Assembly (NCBI RefSeq): GCF_004571175.1
Contig: NZ_CP038273.1
Coordinates: 930,001 to 994,000, forward strand
Length of the DNA: 64,000 nt
Origin: Legionella israelensis
GTDB taxonomy: Bacteria > Pseudomonadota > Gammaproteobacteria > Legionellales > Legionellaceae
Reading direction: 5' to 3'
Shown: one piece after another, positions 1-9,581 of the stretch
How the letters are laid out: every line of letters starts with the position of its first letter
Position numbering within the stretch: position 1 is the stretch's first letter
The notes under the pieces: model-generated
Told to the model about the DNA's origin: nothing
Databases searched by the model: none
Seen by the model: the letters and a program-made list of their open reading frames with translations, nothing else
Program-made: the position numbers and the translations under genes

Positions 1-2
1 AG

Positions 3-1544
3 AGAGGCTATTCCGACGATATTTTTCTGGTCACACACCAGGAAGGTAAAAAAATCATTCAGGATCTTGGTAGTGATAAAGAATTCGGCGTGACCGTTTT
101 ATCACGGGAAGACTATGATGCCCTTAGCAAAGAAGGGTCTTTTACGCTGGACTATTATATTGAAGGTCCAGTGATGACCACCACCCGTATTCCGCTTGAA
201 CCTCATACACCCATTTTACTTTTGTCGGAATATTCCAGCTTTGGAAGTGTCTATCTGGAGTCCGATAATCTGAAAAAAAGTTTTAAGAAATACCAGGATG
301 TTCAGAGTATATATAGTGGACTGCGCATCCGCAGTGACGAAAAAGGTATCCTGATTTCGGAAGAACTGGTTAATTTGACCGAGGCACGAAAACATAATGA
401 TTTAAGCTTTAGAGCACATTACTGGCAAGAACTGAATCTTCCTCTCAGATCCAATTCATCCATTGAAGATTATCATCAAAGTACTGAACTGAGCTTTCAA
501 TACAGTTATGATTATCCTGAAAACAGTTGTAAACGTTTTCTTTCAATACATCAGTGGTTTAATCAAAATTCTTCCAAGAATCAAGATATAGTAGCCATCG
601 GCAAAAATAAAGATAAAAAAAGAGAGGCTTTAAGCTCCGTTTTACCTGAATTAATCCAGTCAGGTTTTGGTAAAGTCCTCTTCATTGATCTTGAAACAGG
701 TAAAGAAGAAATGTTACATGATAACGGTGAGAAAAACGCCAGAACATATCGCTTATTTTTTGGAAAGCGGCTGACTCATCGCCAAATGATGGCTTTAAAT
801 GCATTAAGCGGTGAATTATGCGGTGTTCGTGGCGATCAAAGCCATGGAGAGGCTTTGTCGGCCCAAAAACTGATTGTTTATGATTGTGCTTCTCATAAAG
901 AAGATTACGCTAAAGGCGTGATTAGCTGCCTACATGCTTTGTCAGAGGATGAGAATGTCCGGGAATTACTTCATTTGCTGCAATATGCTGAGTTAAACCC
1001 AAAAAATACAAATTTTAATGAAAAACAATACCTGCGACTCAAAACTTTACTCAGTAATCCTGAAGTAATGCAAAAATACAAAGAAGCATGCGCAAAAATA
1101 CCGCAACAGTTTAATCTTGGCGCAGCCATAGCCGATGTCGTCATACAAGCTTTCCTGGCTCGACAAAATTATAGGAACATGCTTTCCAAATTTCATGACC
1201 TCCGTAAAGCTTACCCAAAAATCGGATTTAAAAAAAAGATGATGTTTTTAACCAATGAACAACGCTTTGAGTCTGTTAATGAGACAGAAAAATTCATCGC
1301 TCAACTCAACCTTGAACTTCAACAACATCAAATAACCTATAAAATGGCTTTTTCTTCCCTGTCAGAGCATGTGGAGCAACAAATCAAACACATCCTGACG
1401 GATCACGAGGGAAACAGTGAACATAAGGGACGCAGGCTATTGGAAAAAAACGTCAGCAGACTCGCTGAATTATATAAAAAGATGCTGCCTGAAGAAAAAG
1501 AAGACTTTAGCATGGAAAGACCATTCAGCAAATCGATGAGTTAG
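3..1544 (+). CDS. Large protein of unknown function, 3' part (5' end outside window)
   Basis: The reading frame is open to the left edge; the first in-frame initiator, GTG at 90, is probably internal because readable protein continues upstream of it. About 514 codons are visible. The protein is soluble and charged, with no obvious signal peptide or membrane segment. Around nt 770-900 a GELCGVRGDQSHGEALS stretch recalls the nucleotide-sugar loop of some GT-B glycosyltransferases, but this is only a weak resemblance. The last third is helical and Lys/Glu-rich. The TAG at 1542 looks premature: from about 1511 the -1 frame continues with plausible protein (IQQIDELARKRSTLSG and onward) until the palindromic element at 1617, so a one-base loss in the A-run near 1514-1520 may have shortened the C-terminus. 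A type IV effector is a reasonable guess from the neighbourhood, not shown. Confidence 0.6.
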   Translation, partial: RGYSDDIFLVTHQEGKKIIQDLGSDKEFGVTVLSREDYDALSKEGSFTLDYYIEGPVMTTTRIPLEPHTPILLLSEYSSFGSVYLESDNLKKSFKKYQDVQSIYSGLRIRSDEKGILISEELVNLTEARKHNDLSFRAHYWQELNLPLRSNSSIEDYHQSTELSFQYSYDYPENSCKRFLSIHQWFNQNSSKNQDIVAIGKNKDKKREALSSVLPELIQSGFGKVLFIDLETGKEEMLHDNGEKNARTYRLFFGKRLTHRQMMALNALSGELCGVRGDQSHGEALSAQKLIVYDCASHKEDYAKGVISCLHALSEDENVRELLHLLQYAELNPKNTNFNEKQYLRLKTLLSNPEVMQKYKEACAKIPQQFNLGAAIADVVIQAFLARQNYRNMLSKFHDLRKAYPKIGFKKKMMFLTNEQRFESVNETEKFIAQLNLELQQHQITYKMAFSSLSEHVEQQIKHILTDHEGNSEHKGRRLLEKNVSRLAELYKKMLPEEKEDFSMERPFSKSMS

Positions 1545-1616
1545 CACGTAAGCGCTCGACTCTTTCGGGAAACAGCCATATTTCCATCTTGCAAGAAAAC
1601 GTCACTAAAAAGTTCT

Positions 1617-1782
1617 CTAGTACCTCATCCTGTAAGTATTCTGATCGTTATCCTGATGCTATTGGTGTCTGAATTGCGTTGCTCGTCAGTTGAATATGCT
1701 CAATATTCGCCTTCCTCGCGCCTTGTCAGACACCAATATCGCCTAGCCTAATGATCAGAATACTTACAGGATGAGGTACTAG
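1617..1782. repeat. Palindromic MITE-like element with 30-bp perfect terminal inverted repeats
   Basis: Positions 1617-1646 are the exact reverse complement of 1753-1782, both ending in CTAG. The inverted repeat continues imperfectly inward, including a second exact match (ATTGGTGTCTGA against TCAGACACCAAT), leaving a central loop of roughly 40 nt. There is no coding capacity. If the terminal TA is a target duplication, this would fit a non-autonomous element mobilised by an IS630/Tc1-type transposase. It sits exactly between the end of the unknown gene and the end of kdsB, and could also work as a bidirectional terminator for the two converging genes. Confidence 0.8.
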
Positions 1783-1791
1783 TTTCAAAAA

Positions 1792-2535
1792 TTAAATCGC
1801 TGTTAACAGTTGTTTTGCACGCAACAAATCCTCTTTCGTATTAATATCCTGTAAAGGTTCAACGCAGGCTTCCTCTACATCCATTGGATGGCCTTGCCAG
1901 AGAATGCGTAACTGCTCCAGCGCCTCATAAGCTTCCAGCTCACAAACCGGCCAGTTCACAAAATCTAACAAAAACGCAGCACGATAGGCATATAAACCAA
2001 TGTGACGATAGGCGCCAGTATAAGATGACGAGGAGTCACGGTGGTGCGGGATGCCGGCACGGGAAAAATATAAAGCCTGATTTACTTTATTACGTATCAC
2101 TTTGACTACGTTTGGATTTTGCATCAAGTCATCTGAAGTGATAGGCCAGCAAAGGGTGGCAACAGGAGCTTTGCTCAAGGAAAGCCTTCTGGCAACCTGT
2201 TGTATTAATTCAGGAGCAATAAAGGGCTCATCTCCCTGAACATTAACAATGATATCCTCAGAGCCATAATCGCCTTTGGCCACAACTTCAGCAATGCGAT
2301 CGGTACCGCTTTGATGACTTGCATCAGTCATCATCACTTCTGCATTAAAAGTTCTGACATGCTCAACAATCTGTGGGTGATCGGTAGCAACAATGATTGA
2401 GGCCGGTTGCGCTAACAAGGCTTGTCGATAAACCCGCTCGATGACCGATACCCCATTTAAATCCATGAGCAACTTACCGGGGAAACGAGACGATTGATAA
2501 CGTGCTGGAATAACGACATGAAAAGGAGTCCTCAT
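1792..2535 (-). CDS. kdsB: 3-deoxy-manno-octulosonate cytidylyltransferase
   Basis: Activates Kdo with CTP to CMP-Kdo, the donor for the inner core of lipopolysaccharide; cytosolic. The 247 residues match the normal family length. The N-terminus carries the nucleotide-binding signature [12 protein letters not shown], and the NVQGDEPFI motif around residue 100 supplies metal and CTP contacts. It is the last gene of a minus-strand operon: its ATG overlaps the stop of the Trm112-like gene by 4 nt (ATGA arrangement), indicating translational coupling. Downstream lies a palindromic repeat. Identification is firm. Confidence 0.97.
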   Translation of the reverse strand: MRTPFHVVIPARYQSSRFPGKLLMDLNGVSVIERVYRQALLAQPASIIVATDHPQIVEHVRTFNAEVMMTDASHQSGTDRIAEVVAKGDYGSEDIIVNVQGDEPFIAPELIQQVARRLSLSKAPVATLCWPITSDDLMQNPNVVKVIRNKVNQALYFSRAGIPHHRDSSSSYTGAYRHIGLYAYRAAFLLDFVNWPVCELEAYEALEQLRILWQGHPMDVEEACVEPLQDINTKEDLLRAKQLLTAI

Positions 2536-2717
2536 AATTTATCCTTTTCCTCAAGTGGAATTAGACGAGCTTCTGTTTCAAGCATCACAGGTATACCGTC
2601 ACGAATCGGATACGCTAGCCGGTCAAATCGACAAATCAGTTCTTTATCCTTTAAAAGTAACTGCCCTTTGCATAAAGGACAAACAAGTATATCCAATAAT
2701 TTTTTATCCACGTGCAT
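2532..2717 (-). CDS. Trm112 family protein (YcaR-like)
   Basis: A 61-residue protein of the Trm112/YcaR family. The N-terminal [14 protein letters not shown] segment holds a CxxC pair and [11 protein letters not shown] is the family's C-terminal signature. In eukaryotes and archaea Trm112 activates several methyltransferases; the bacterial role is poorly defined, and the gene is very often next to kdsB, as here. It overlaps tsaB upstream by 14 nt and kdsB downstream by 4 nt, so it belongs to the same transcript. Confidence 0.93.
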   Translation of the reverse strand: MHVDKKLLDILVCPLCKGQLLLKDKELICRFDRLAYPIRDGIPVMLETEARLIPLEEKDKL

Positions 2718-3369
2718 CCCCTTGTGTTACTTTGTTTCTGATGTAAACCGGTCTTGCTTCATTAACAGAGACCGCTGCAAATTGCCCCGTTTCAGCCAGC
2801 TCAATCATAGCGGATGCCTTGGGATAAACGAGTCTTTGCTCTGAGATTTGCTCTCTTATCGATTCAGGCATTGCCTCAATATAATGCTCAAAACCAACAC
2901 CGGCCAGAATAAATGAATATAACTGCGGCAATTGAATATCGGAGGCAGGCGAAACATGCTCGATGGTTTGAAAACAGGAAGACGTATAAACACTCCAATA
3001 TATCTCTCTCATACGAGCATCCAATACGGCTAAAACTGTCGTATCCTGCGAACTTTGCTGACGTGCTTCAAAAGCGATAGCGGCAAGCGTACTTACAGGA
3101 ACCAGACGAATGTCATGCGCATAGGCCAAACCTTTCGCTATGCTACAGGCCACTCGAAGCCCTGTAAAACTTCCCGGCCCACGACCAAAGACAATGGCAT
3201 CCAGTTGATTCACCCGTACATCGGCTTGTGTCAAAAGTCGATCAATTAACGGCAATAACAACTTTGCATGTGTTTTTTGCTGCCCTTCTTCAAGAGTGAA
3301 TTGTTCATGGTTCACTTTTAGCGCCAAGCTTGCGATTTCAGTTGAGGTGTCAATAGCTAATACATTCAT
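2704..3369 (-). CDS. tsaB: tRNA threonylcarbamoyladenosine biosynthesis protein TsaB
   Basis: TsaB (YeaZ) is the non-catalytic partner of TsaD in forming t6A37 on ANN-decoding tRNAs. The start [17 protein letters not shown] is the ASKHA-fold phosphate-1 segment, and [21 protein letters not shown] around residues 62-82 is the highly conserved TsaB signature. The length of 221 residues is normal. The gene begins inside the end of the yoaA-like gene (20-nt overlap) and its own 3' end overlaps the Trm112-like gene. Cytosolic, presumably essential. Confidence 0.96.
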   Translation of the reverse strand: MNVLAIDTSTEIASLALKVNHEQFTLEEGQQKTHAKLLLPLIDRLLTQADVRVNQLDAIVFGRGPGSFTGLRVACSIAKGLAYAHDIRLVPVSTLAAIAFEARQQSSQDTTVLAVLDARMREIYWSVYTSSCFQTIEHVSPASDIQLPQLYSFILAGVGFEHYIEAMPESIREQISEQRLVYPKASAMIELAETGQFAAVSVNEARPVYIRNKVTQGDARG

Positions 3370-5317
3370 TTTTTAAATCTTTTAATGCCAGTTCATTTAT
3401 AAAAGAAAAAACCTTCTCTTCATCACGGGTGACAGGCAACTTAGGTAAACTGGCCAGTATAAGTCTTCCATATTCCCGTCCGGTCAAGCGCGGGTCAGCG
3501 ATGATCAATAGACCTTTATCCTCTACATCCCGGATTAACCGCCCCACTCCCTGTTTTAATGCAATCACCGCACTGGGTAAAGACAGTTCATCAAAAGCGG
3601 ATAATCCTCGCGCTTTCAAATAGGCCATTTTGCCTTGTACTACCGGATCCACAGGGCTTGCAAAAGGTAATTTATCAATAATGACGCAGGATAATGCTTC
3701 TCCTTTCACGTCCACCCCTTCCCAAAACGTTGCTGTGCCCAACAAAACAGCATTACCTAACTGACGAAAACGAGCCAGCAGAATAGGCTTGGCCTCATCT
3801 CCTTGTACCAAAAGCGGATATTTTAAATGATTGGCCATTCGTTGAGCAACCTGTTTTAGCGCCCGATGGCTGGTAAAAAGAAAAAAACAACGACCACCCA
3901 AGGCATCAATTACAGGGAGAACCTTCTGTAAAAGCAAATCATGATAGCGGCCATCTTTAGGGTCTGGCAGCGTTCGCGGCAAATATAACAAGGCCTGCTG
4001 TCGAAAATTAAAAGGACTGGGTAATGACAGTGTTTCAACGTCTCCCAGCCCCAAAGGCTTGGTAAAACTGTCAAAAGCACCAGCCATGGTTAAAGTGGCT
4101 GAAGTAAAGATATAAGCACTGTTCTGCCGTTTTAATAATTGACCGAATTCATTTGCAATTTCATACGGTGTGGAATGAAAGACCAAAGTATGTTTAAAAC
4201 GTTCAAGCCAGCGAATACAATGACTGTCTTCATTTTCAAAAGAGGACAGGACTTTTTCTATAGCCTCCAGCCTTTCCCTGCAACGTTTTATTCCCGTGAT
4301 CTCTTTGACTTGTTCATCCTGTAAACAAATGCTGAGCTCATTTTTTAGAGTCAACCAATCTTCCCATAATGCCATAAATCCATGATGAGAACGAATCTTC
4401 TGCCAGCTGACTCGCTCTTCTCGCGTTGATAAAACGGACAGCATCTGATCAAACATTCGTTCCGCCTGCAAACTTAGCTGCTTAAGCGGCTGATTGGCCA
4501 AATCCAAAACTGGCCATTCTTTTAAAACATCATCCATAAGTTCGCGAAACTGGCGAGTACCTACACGCTCTCCGTAAAAACCAGTAGCAACATCAGGTAA
4601 CTGATGAGCCTCATCAAAAATAACAACATCAAAGCCGGGCAAAAGCTCTGCAAATCCTTGTTTTTTCAAGCGAGAGTCCGCAAAAAACAGATGATGATTG
4701 ATCACCACTATATCTGCATCCATGGCTCGTTTTCTTGCCTTCATCAAAAAACACTCAGAATGTTGCGGGCATTCGCTGCCAAGACAATTCTCCGTTGTAG
4801 ACGTCACGTAAGGCCAGGCTTTGGAATCCTCCTTAAGTTCGGGCAATTCGCTTCGATCGCCTTCTTTAAGTTGTGGCAATTTTTCTTTGACATGAAGGAT
4901 ATCATGAATACATTGAGGGTTTTGAAAGGAGGCTTCAGCCGAATATAAGGCTACCCTATATCGACAGATATAATTGGCCCTTCCTTTAAGATTCTGCATG
5001 CGGACAGAAAGTCCTAACGCTTTAACCAGCATGGGCAGATCTTTTTGAAAAAGCTGATCCTGCAGCGTTTTTGTTGCTGTAGATATTAACACTTTCTTGC
5101 CGCTGAGAAGGCCTGGTATGAGATAAGCAAAGGTTTTCCCTGTACCTGTTCCTGCTTCTGCAACCAAAACCGAGTGTTGCTCTATCGTTTGAGCAATGGC
5201 AGCGGCAAGTTCAGATTGTGCTGTACGGGAGACAAAACCAGGCAAAGCCGTCGATAGCCGTCCTTTGTCACTCAATATCCGACGACATGATTGGACAAGA
5301 TCAGTGTTTATTTCCAC
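3350..5317 (-). CDS. yoaA: DinG/YoaA family ATP-dependent DNA helicase with Fe-S domain
   Basis: A 655-residue superfamily 2 helicase of the XPD/DinG class. Walker A is [10 protein letters not shown] (residues 53-62) and the DEAH box lies in [11 protein letters not shown]. Between them, a Cys in NYIC and a [12 protein letters not shown] cluster give the four ligands for a 4Fe-4S cluster. Helicase motifs IV-VI are visible near the C-terminus ([23 protein letters not shown]). Length and the tsaB neighbourhood favour YoaA over DinG; YoaA works with the polymerase III chi subunit in damage tolerance. The start overlaps the ferredoxin stop by 10 nt. Confidence 0.93.
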   Translation of the reverse strand: MEINTDLVQSCRRILSDKGRLSTALPGFVSRTAQSELAAAIAQTIEQHSVLVAEAGTGTGKTFAYLIPGLLSGKKVLISTATKTLQDQLFQKDLPMLVKALGLSVRMQNLKGRANYICRYRVALYSAEASFQNPQCIHDILHVKEKLPQLKEGDRSELPELKEDSKAWPYVTSTTENCLGSECPQHSECFLMKARKRAMDADIVVINHHLFFADSRLKKQGFAELLPGFDVVIFDEAHQLPDVATGFYGERVGTRQFRELMDDVLKEWPVLDLANQPLKQLSLQAERMFDQMLSVLSTREERVSWQKIRSHHGFMALWEDWLTLKNELSICLQDEQVKEITGIKRCRERLEAIEKVLSSFENEDSHCIRWLERFKHTLVFHSTPYEIANEFGQLLKRQNSAYIFTSATLTMAGAFDSFTKPLGLGDVETLSLPSPFNFRQQALLYLPRTLPDPKDGRYHDLLLQKVLPVIDALGGRCFFLFTSHRALKQVAQRMANHLKYPLLVQGDEAKPILLARFRQLGNAVLLGTATFWEGVDVKGEALSCVIIDKLPFASPVDPVVQGKMAYLKARGLSAFDELSLPSAVIALKQGVGRLIRDVEDKGLLIIADPRLTGREYGRLILASLPKLPVTRDEEKVFSFINELALKDLKNECISY

Positions 5318-5640
5318 TCTTTTTCAAGATATTGACGTTTGTCGGCCACATCTTCCCAATCCTTGGCATCGGAAGGAGCGTTTTTTTTAGAGGTTATATT
5401 TGGCCATTTTTGGGCAAGTTCAGCATTCAATTCCAGAAACTCACGCTGTTCATCAGATAAATCATCTTCCGATACAATCGCTTCGACTGGACATTCAGGC
5501 TCGCATAAGGCACAGTCAATACATTCTTCCGGATGAATCACCAGAAAATTAGGGCCTTCATAAAAACAGTCGACCGGACATACTTCCACGCAGTCTGTAT
5601 ATTTACATTTAATACAACTCTCAGTAACAACGAAGGTCAT
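5308..5640 (-). CDS. fdxA: Seven-iron ferredoxin FdxA
   Basis: A small acidic electron carrier of 110 residues with one 3Fe-4S and one 4Fe-4S cluster. Cysteine motifs are [17 protein letters not shown] and [15 protein letters not shown]. The open frame extends upstream to 5820, but that extension is Lys-rich, unlike any ferredoxin, and conserved sequence starts at [17 protein letters not shown], so the ATG at 5638-5640 is chosen. It is first in the operon and overlaps the helicase start. Having an Fe-S carrier directly ahead of an Fe-S helicase is notable but may be coincidental. Confidence 0.95.
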   Translation of the reverse strand: MTFVVTESCIKCKYTDCVEVCPVDCFYEGPNFLVIHPEECIDCALCEPECPVEAIVSEDDLSDEQREFLELNAELAQKWPNITSKKNAPSDAKDWEDVADKRQYLEKEWK

Positions 5641-5900
5641 GATCTCAATCCAACAAAAACATTGAAAACTGTAAGTAATTAAAGCATAACTCCTACCCTT
5701 TTTGCCAGCATTATAGCGGGTATTTGACAAGTTTTCCTTCTTCTTTTTACTGTAAAAAAGCATTTTAGTAGCCGCATTTAAGGGATGTAGGTTAGTGCAG
5801 ATCAGCAATATTTTAGACAATAGTCTATTATTAATATATCCAGTCCATCATTTGATGATGGAACTGAATAATTTCATAAAATGGATTTTATGGAGTGATT

Positions 5901-6458
5901 ATGCCAGTTCACGAGCGCCGCCAACATTTCAGAGTAGATGATCATATTTATTTTGATTACCGAATCCTAAAGCCCAATGAACCTTATACTGAACAATCCA
6001 TCAGTAAGCAATTACTTGGAGAAAATGGACTGCGTTACATGGAAGCTGCCAAATACTTTCATGACATTGACCTTGAGTTAGCAGAGTTGACTCAATCGCT
6101 TTCCATCAATGAACCGACACTTGCTCATTATCTTAATTTGTTGAATGCCAAAATAGACTATCTGAGCCGGCAAATATTAATGAGCGATAAGGCACAAATG
6201 CATAAAGTTAACATCAGTTTAGGGGGCATGGCATTCAAAACAAAAGAAAAAATTCAGGAAAAGACACCGATGAAAATCATTATCTATACGAAGCCCAAAA
6301 TGGTTCCCATCATTGTCGACGCCACGGTTGTCTATTCTCAATATCAAAGTGAAAACCACTATCGAACCGCTGTGCAATTTGGTGGATTAAGTAAAGAGCA
6401 GGAGCAGTTATTATCCCGGCATATCATGCAAGTACAGATTAAAACACGAGCGGATTAA
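5901..6458 (+). CDS. PilZ-like domain protein with helical insertion
   Basis: A 185-residue protein with the two cyclic-di-GMP signature elements of PilZ domains: the RxxxR box at the N-terminus (R7-QHF-R11) and an N/DxSxxG-type motif at N104-I-S-L-G-G109. About 90 residues, predicted helical, separate them, much longer than in a minimal PilZ and reminiscent of tetrameric PilZ variants with inserted helices. ATG at 5901 is preferred to GTG at 5895 because TATGGAG (5889-5895) is correctly spaced as ribosome-binding site. Likely a cytosolic c-di-GMP receptor; the target is unknown. Asn in place of the usual Asp in the second motif might weaken binding. Confidence 0.8.
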   Translation: MPVHERRQHFRVDDHIYFDYRILKPNEPYTEQSISKQLLGENGLRYMEAAKYFHDIDLELAELTQSLSINEPTLAHYLNLLNAKIDYLSRQILMSDKAQMHKVNISLGGMAFKTKEKIQEKTPMKIIIYTKPKMVPIIVDATVVYSQYQSENHYRTAVQFGGLSKEQEQLLSRHIMQVQIKTRAD

Positions 6459-6583
6459 CATGGTTGATAACTCATGAGTTGATAAGAGAAGTGATGCTGG
6501 AGATAAGTCTTAAAAAAAGGTTGGACTCTCAGAAAGAATCACGCATAATTCCAGGCACCATACTTAAACCAACCGTTGAAATA

Positions 6584-6853
6584 ATGAGTCAGATAATTTT
6601 TTGCTACAAATTACAAAAAGAAGCCGAGGCAATGAAAAAACAGCCTTTTCCCGGCCCTTTAGGGGAAAAAATATTTAAGAACATTTCCCAAAAAGCCTGG
6701 GACATGTGGCTTGCCCACCAAACCATGCTCATCAATGAATATCGACTGAATTTGATCGATCCTCAGGCGAGAGCATTTCTGCATGAAGAAATGGAGAAAT
6801 ATTTTTTTGGTAATGGGTCCGAAAAACCAGTCGGTTTTTCTCCCCGGGAATAA
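6584..6853 (+). CDS. yggX: Fe(2+)-trafficking protein YggX
   Basis: An 89-residue member of the YggX family, which protects labile Fe-S proteins from oxidative damage and takes part in iron trafficking. Diagnostic segments are [14 protein letters not shown] with the single conserved Cys near the N-terminus, and [19 protein letters not shown] in the middle. The frame is open upstream to 6464, but the family begins at MSQIIF, so ATG 6584 is used; the ribosome-binding site before it is weak. It ends 7 nt before psuG. Confidence 0.93.
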   Translation: MSQIIFCYKLQKEAEAMKKQPFPGPLGEKIFKNISQKAWDMWLAHQTMLINEYRLNLIDPQARAFLHEEMEKYFFGNGSEKPVGFSPRE

Positions 6854-6860
6854 AACTTGT

Positions 6861-7787
6861 ATGTTTGCGGAATATTTGCAATTTAATGAAGAAGTGGCAG
6901 AAGCCATAAGCCTGCACCGTCCTGTTGTGGCTCTTGAATCCACTATCATCTCGCACGGTATGCCTTACCCCGACAGCCTTGCCACTGCACAGGCGGTCGA
7001 ACACATCCTTCGGGAAAAAAATGTAACACCAGCCACCATTGCTCTTCATCAGGGGAAAATTCATATAGGACTTGATAAATCACTTATTGAACATTTAGCT
7101 CAAAGCAACGATATCATTAAAGCTTCTCGCCGTGACATAGCCTATGTATTGAGCCAGAAGCTCACAGCAAGCACTACCGTCGCCGCAACAATGTACTGTG
7201 CTCATCTGGCCAATCTTTCCTTGTTCGTGACAGGAGGCATCGGAGGCGTTCATCCTCAGGTAACTGAGAGCTTTGACATCTCTGCTGATCTCATTGAATT
7301 GTCCTCAACGCCGGTTACTGTGGTTTGCTCAGGTGCGAAATCCATTCTGGATCTTCCCAAAACTCTTGAAATCTTGGAAACCTATGGCGTCGCTGTTATT
7401 GGTTTTAAAACCAATGAATTTCCTGCATTTTACAGTCGCTCCAGTGGCATTCCTCTCGTGCATCGCCTTGACACTGCCGAGGATATTGCAAAACTAATGC
7501 ACACTCATCATCAATTGTCGCTAAAAAATGGTCTGCTCATTGCAAATCCTATCCCCCTATCTGCAGAAATCCCGGACAAAAAAATTACACCGCTCATTCA
7601 ACAGGCTTATGAAGATGCCAGACATGTGAGCGGTAAAGCCATTACTCCTTTTTTATTAAAACGACTTAATGAGCTTACAGCTGGACAAACGCTCAAGGCC
7701 AACATCGAGCTGATTAAAAATAACGCACTATTAGGCGCAAAAATTGCACTGGCCTACCAAAAACAAGCAAATCGAAAAAAAATTTAA
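6861..7787 (+). CDS. psuG: Pseudouridine-5'-phosphate glycosidase
   Basis: PsuG cleaves the C-C glycosidic bond of pseudouridine 5'-phosphate, giving uracil and ribose 5-phosphate. From ATG 6861 the protein has 308 residues, the usual length. Conserved segments are VVALESTIISHGMPYP near the N-terminus, the FVTGGIGGVHP loop and the GFKTNEFPAFY segment. An in-frame ATG at 6783 lies inside yggX and would add a non-conserved extension, so it was rejected. No psuK-type kinase is adjacent. Distance to yggX is 7 nt, suggesting cotranscription. Confidence 0.95.
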   Translation: MFAEYLQFNEEVAEAISLHRPVVALESTIISHGMPYPDSLATAQAVEHILREKNVTPATIALHQGKIHIGLDKSLIEHLAQSNDIIKASRRDIAYVLSQKLTASTTVAATMYCAHLANLSLFVTGGIGGVHPQVTESFDISADLIELSSTPVTVVCSGAKSILDLPKTLEILETYGVAVIGFKTNEFPAFYSRSSGIPLVHRLDTAEDIAKLMHTHHQLSLKNGLLIANPIPLSAEIPDKKITPLIQQAYEDARHVSGKAITPFLLKRLNELTAGQTLKANIELIKNNALLGAKIALAYQKQANRKKI

Positions 7788-7835
7788 GTTCTTCTCTTGA
7801 CTCAAAACCCATCTCGGAGTTTAATAGCAACCCAC

Positions 7836-7911
<76 letters not shown>

Positions 7912-8010
7912 TTAAAATCAATAACTTACCTTCCCTCATTCAAAATTCTGATTTCTTCATGTAGACGTAATGTAGACAGATTGAGCCGAACAATCACATT
8001 GAGGAATGGC

Positions 8011-8169
8011 GGCTCTTCCCCATTTTAGGGGGCACTCCAATCATCCGCACAATACTCTAACCCTTAACCTGTAATTTTCAAAATTTCTAAACCCATAAGC
8101 TCTTCTTTGAATCAGTTTCATCTTTCGATGAAAGCCTTCTGTAATTCCATTCTTACTATCTCTTCTCTC
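8011..8169 (-). pseudogene. 3' remnant of an ISL3-family transposase with its terminal repeat
   Basis: Reading the minus strand from 8169 to a TGA at 8041-8043 gives a C-terminal transposase fragment with the characteristic NGITEGFHRKMKLIQRRA and YGFRNFENYRLRV segments of the IS204/IS1001/ISL3 group. Beyond the stop, GGCTCTTCCCC at 8011 fits the start of ISL3-type terminal inverted repeats. The remainder of the element is gone; the fragment is cut exactly where the IS3-family element begins at 8170. Confidence 0.8.
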
Positions 8170-8243
8170 TGACCTTTCCCCCAAAAATAAGACCATGACA
8201 TTGATGAGATTTCCATTAAAATTGCAAGATTGGAGAACTCAAA

Positions 8244-8507
8244 ATGAAAAGACGTTATACAGAAGAACAAATCATCAAAGCCATTAAATCTCACGAAGCT
8301 GGAACCAAAGTGGCTGATATCTGTCGTGAATACAGCATTTCCTCAGGGACATTTTACAATTGGCGAAGTAAGTACGCAGGGCTTGAAATTAATGAGGCTA
8401 AGCGGCTACGTGAACTTGAATCTGAGAACAATAAACTTAAGAAGTTATTAGCTGACAAACTTCTTGAAGTAGAAGCAATGAAGGATGTGCTGTCAAAAAA
8501 GTGGTAA
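8244..8507 (+). CDS. IS3-family transposase OrfA
   Basis: An 87-residue helix-turn-helix protein (RRYTEEQIIKAIKSHEAG, then DICREYSISSGTFYNW) followed by a leucine-zipper-like coiled coil (LRELESENNKLKKLL). It binds the IS ends and, after -1 frameshifting, forms the N-terminus of the OrfAB transposase. The slippery heptamer A-AAA-AAG lies at 8495-8501, immediately before its TGG TAA end. Confidence 0.93.
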   Translation: MKRRYTEEQIIKAIKSHEAGTKVADICREYSISSGTFYNWRSKYAGLEINEAKRLRELESENNKLKKLLADKLLEVEAMKDVLSKKW

Positions 8508-9319
8508 CGCCCGCGGAAAGAAAGCCAATTGCTCAACACCTTATATTACGTTTTAAACTCAGTGAGCGTGTGGCTTGTAGGCTAACGGGATTGAGTCGAA
8601 CGATGTTTCGGTATCAACCCAGATCACGGGCGGATGATGTAGTCAGAGCAAGACTCAGGGCATTGGCAACGCAATACCCTGCTTATGGTTATTTGTTACT
8701 TCATGGTTTACTCAAAGCAGAGGGCTTGGTCATTAATAAGAAACATACTTATCGGTTATATACCGAGGAGGGATTACAAGTACGAACGAAGAAGCGTAAA
8801 AAGCTTACCCGACCTAGACAGCCAATAGAATTACCCACAGCACCTAATCAACGTTGGTCAATGGATTTTGTATCTGATCAACTGAGTAATGGAAGACGAT
8901 TTCGTGTATTAAATGTTGTCGACGATTTTTCCCGTGAGATGGTTGGTCAGCTGGTTTCCACATCAATCAGTGGCCGGCAAGTTGCACGTTTTCTAGATCA
9001 ATTAATTGAGCAACGTTCTAAGCCAAATAAAGTGATTTGCGACAATGGGACCGAATTTACTAGCAAAGCAATGTTCTTTTGGAGCAAAGAAAGTGGTGTG
9101 AACCTTGGTTTTATTCAACCAGGAAAGCCAACACAAAACGCTTTTGTGGAAAGCTTGAATGGCAAGTTTAGAAATGAATGCCTAAACCTGCACTGGTTCC
9201 GGACACTGGATGAAGCAAAATATGAGATTGCTCTATGGCGTGAGCACTATAACTATGTTCGCCCGCATAGCTCACTCAATTATATGTCACCAGTTGAATA
9301 TGCGAAACAGGTAGCATAA
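8501..9319 (+). CDS. IS3-family transposase OrfB (DDE integrase domain)
   Basis: A 272-residue catalytic part with the retroviral-integrase-like core: WSMDFVSDQL (first Asp), VICDNGTEF (second Asp) and FVESLNGKFRNECLN (catalytic Glu). It lies in the -1 frame relative to orfA and overlaps it by 7 nt, so the active protein is most likely made by frameshifting at 8495-8501. The frame is intact, so the element may be functional. Confidence 0.95.
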   Translation: MVTPAERKPIAQHLILRFKLSERVACRLTGLSRTMFRYQPRSRADDVVRARLRALATQYPAYGYLLLHGLLKAEGLVINKKHTYRLYTEEGLQVRTKKRKKLTRPRQPIELPTAPNQRWSMDFVSDQLSNGRRFRVLNVVDDFSREMVGQLVSTSISGRQVARFLDQLIEQRSKPNKVICDNGTEFTSKAMFFWSKESGVNLGFIQPGKPTQNAFVESLNGKFRNECLNLHWFRTLDEAKYEIALWREHYNYVRPHSSLNYMSPVEYAKQVA

Positions 9320-9367
9320 GATTTCGAATCTCATCAAGGAAGTGGTACTAATTTAGGGGAAAGGTCA

Positions 9368-9429
9368 AAGGCAATGGCCAATTCTAATCCAACATAACCT
9401 AGACCCACTATTGCATACTTATGTTCCAT
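9368..9429 (-). pseudogene. 5' stub of a nucleotide-sugar dehydrogenase gene
   Basis: Read on the minus strand from ATG 9427-9429, the first 20 codons give MEHKYAIVGLGYVGLELAIA, the Rossmann dinucleotide-binding start of the UDP-glucose/UDP-GlcNAc dehydrogenase family (TviB/WecC type). The gene is cut at the IS3 end (9367), and the other side of the IS carries unrelated ISL3 sequence, so the rest was deleted. It implies that a capsule or O-antigen gene once stood here. Confidence 0.7.
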
Positions 9430-9581
9430 TTATAAATTTTCATCATCTTGCATTGTATGTATTATTATAGCAGTGTGTATAGAAGATTAATTGGTTAAAA
9501 ATGGGGGCGAATTACCATATAATGCAAGCGCATCACAGCAATAGAAAGAATTATCAGCAGTTTCAGACCATCTTCTTATAT

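Larger units (their letters stand above)
8170..9367 (+). mobile_element. Complete IS3-family insertion sequence, 1198 bp
   Basis: The left end TGACCTTTCCCCCAAAAATA and the right end (reverse complement TGACCTTTCCCCTAAATTAG) are imperfect inverted repeats that also share TTGATGAGATT further in. The element contains the two overlapping frames orfA and orfB. The flanks (TCTCTC on the left, AAGGCA on the right) do not match, so no target duplication is visible. A different gene remnant lies on each side, indicating adjacent deletions after insertion. Confidence 0.9.

Noticed and set aside
5641-5820. N-terminal 60-residue extension of the ferredoxin frame
   Set aside because: Lys-rich and non-conserved; the ferredoxin family begins at the Met at 5638-5640.
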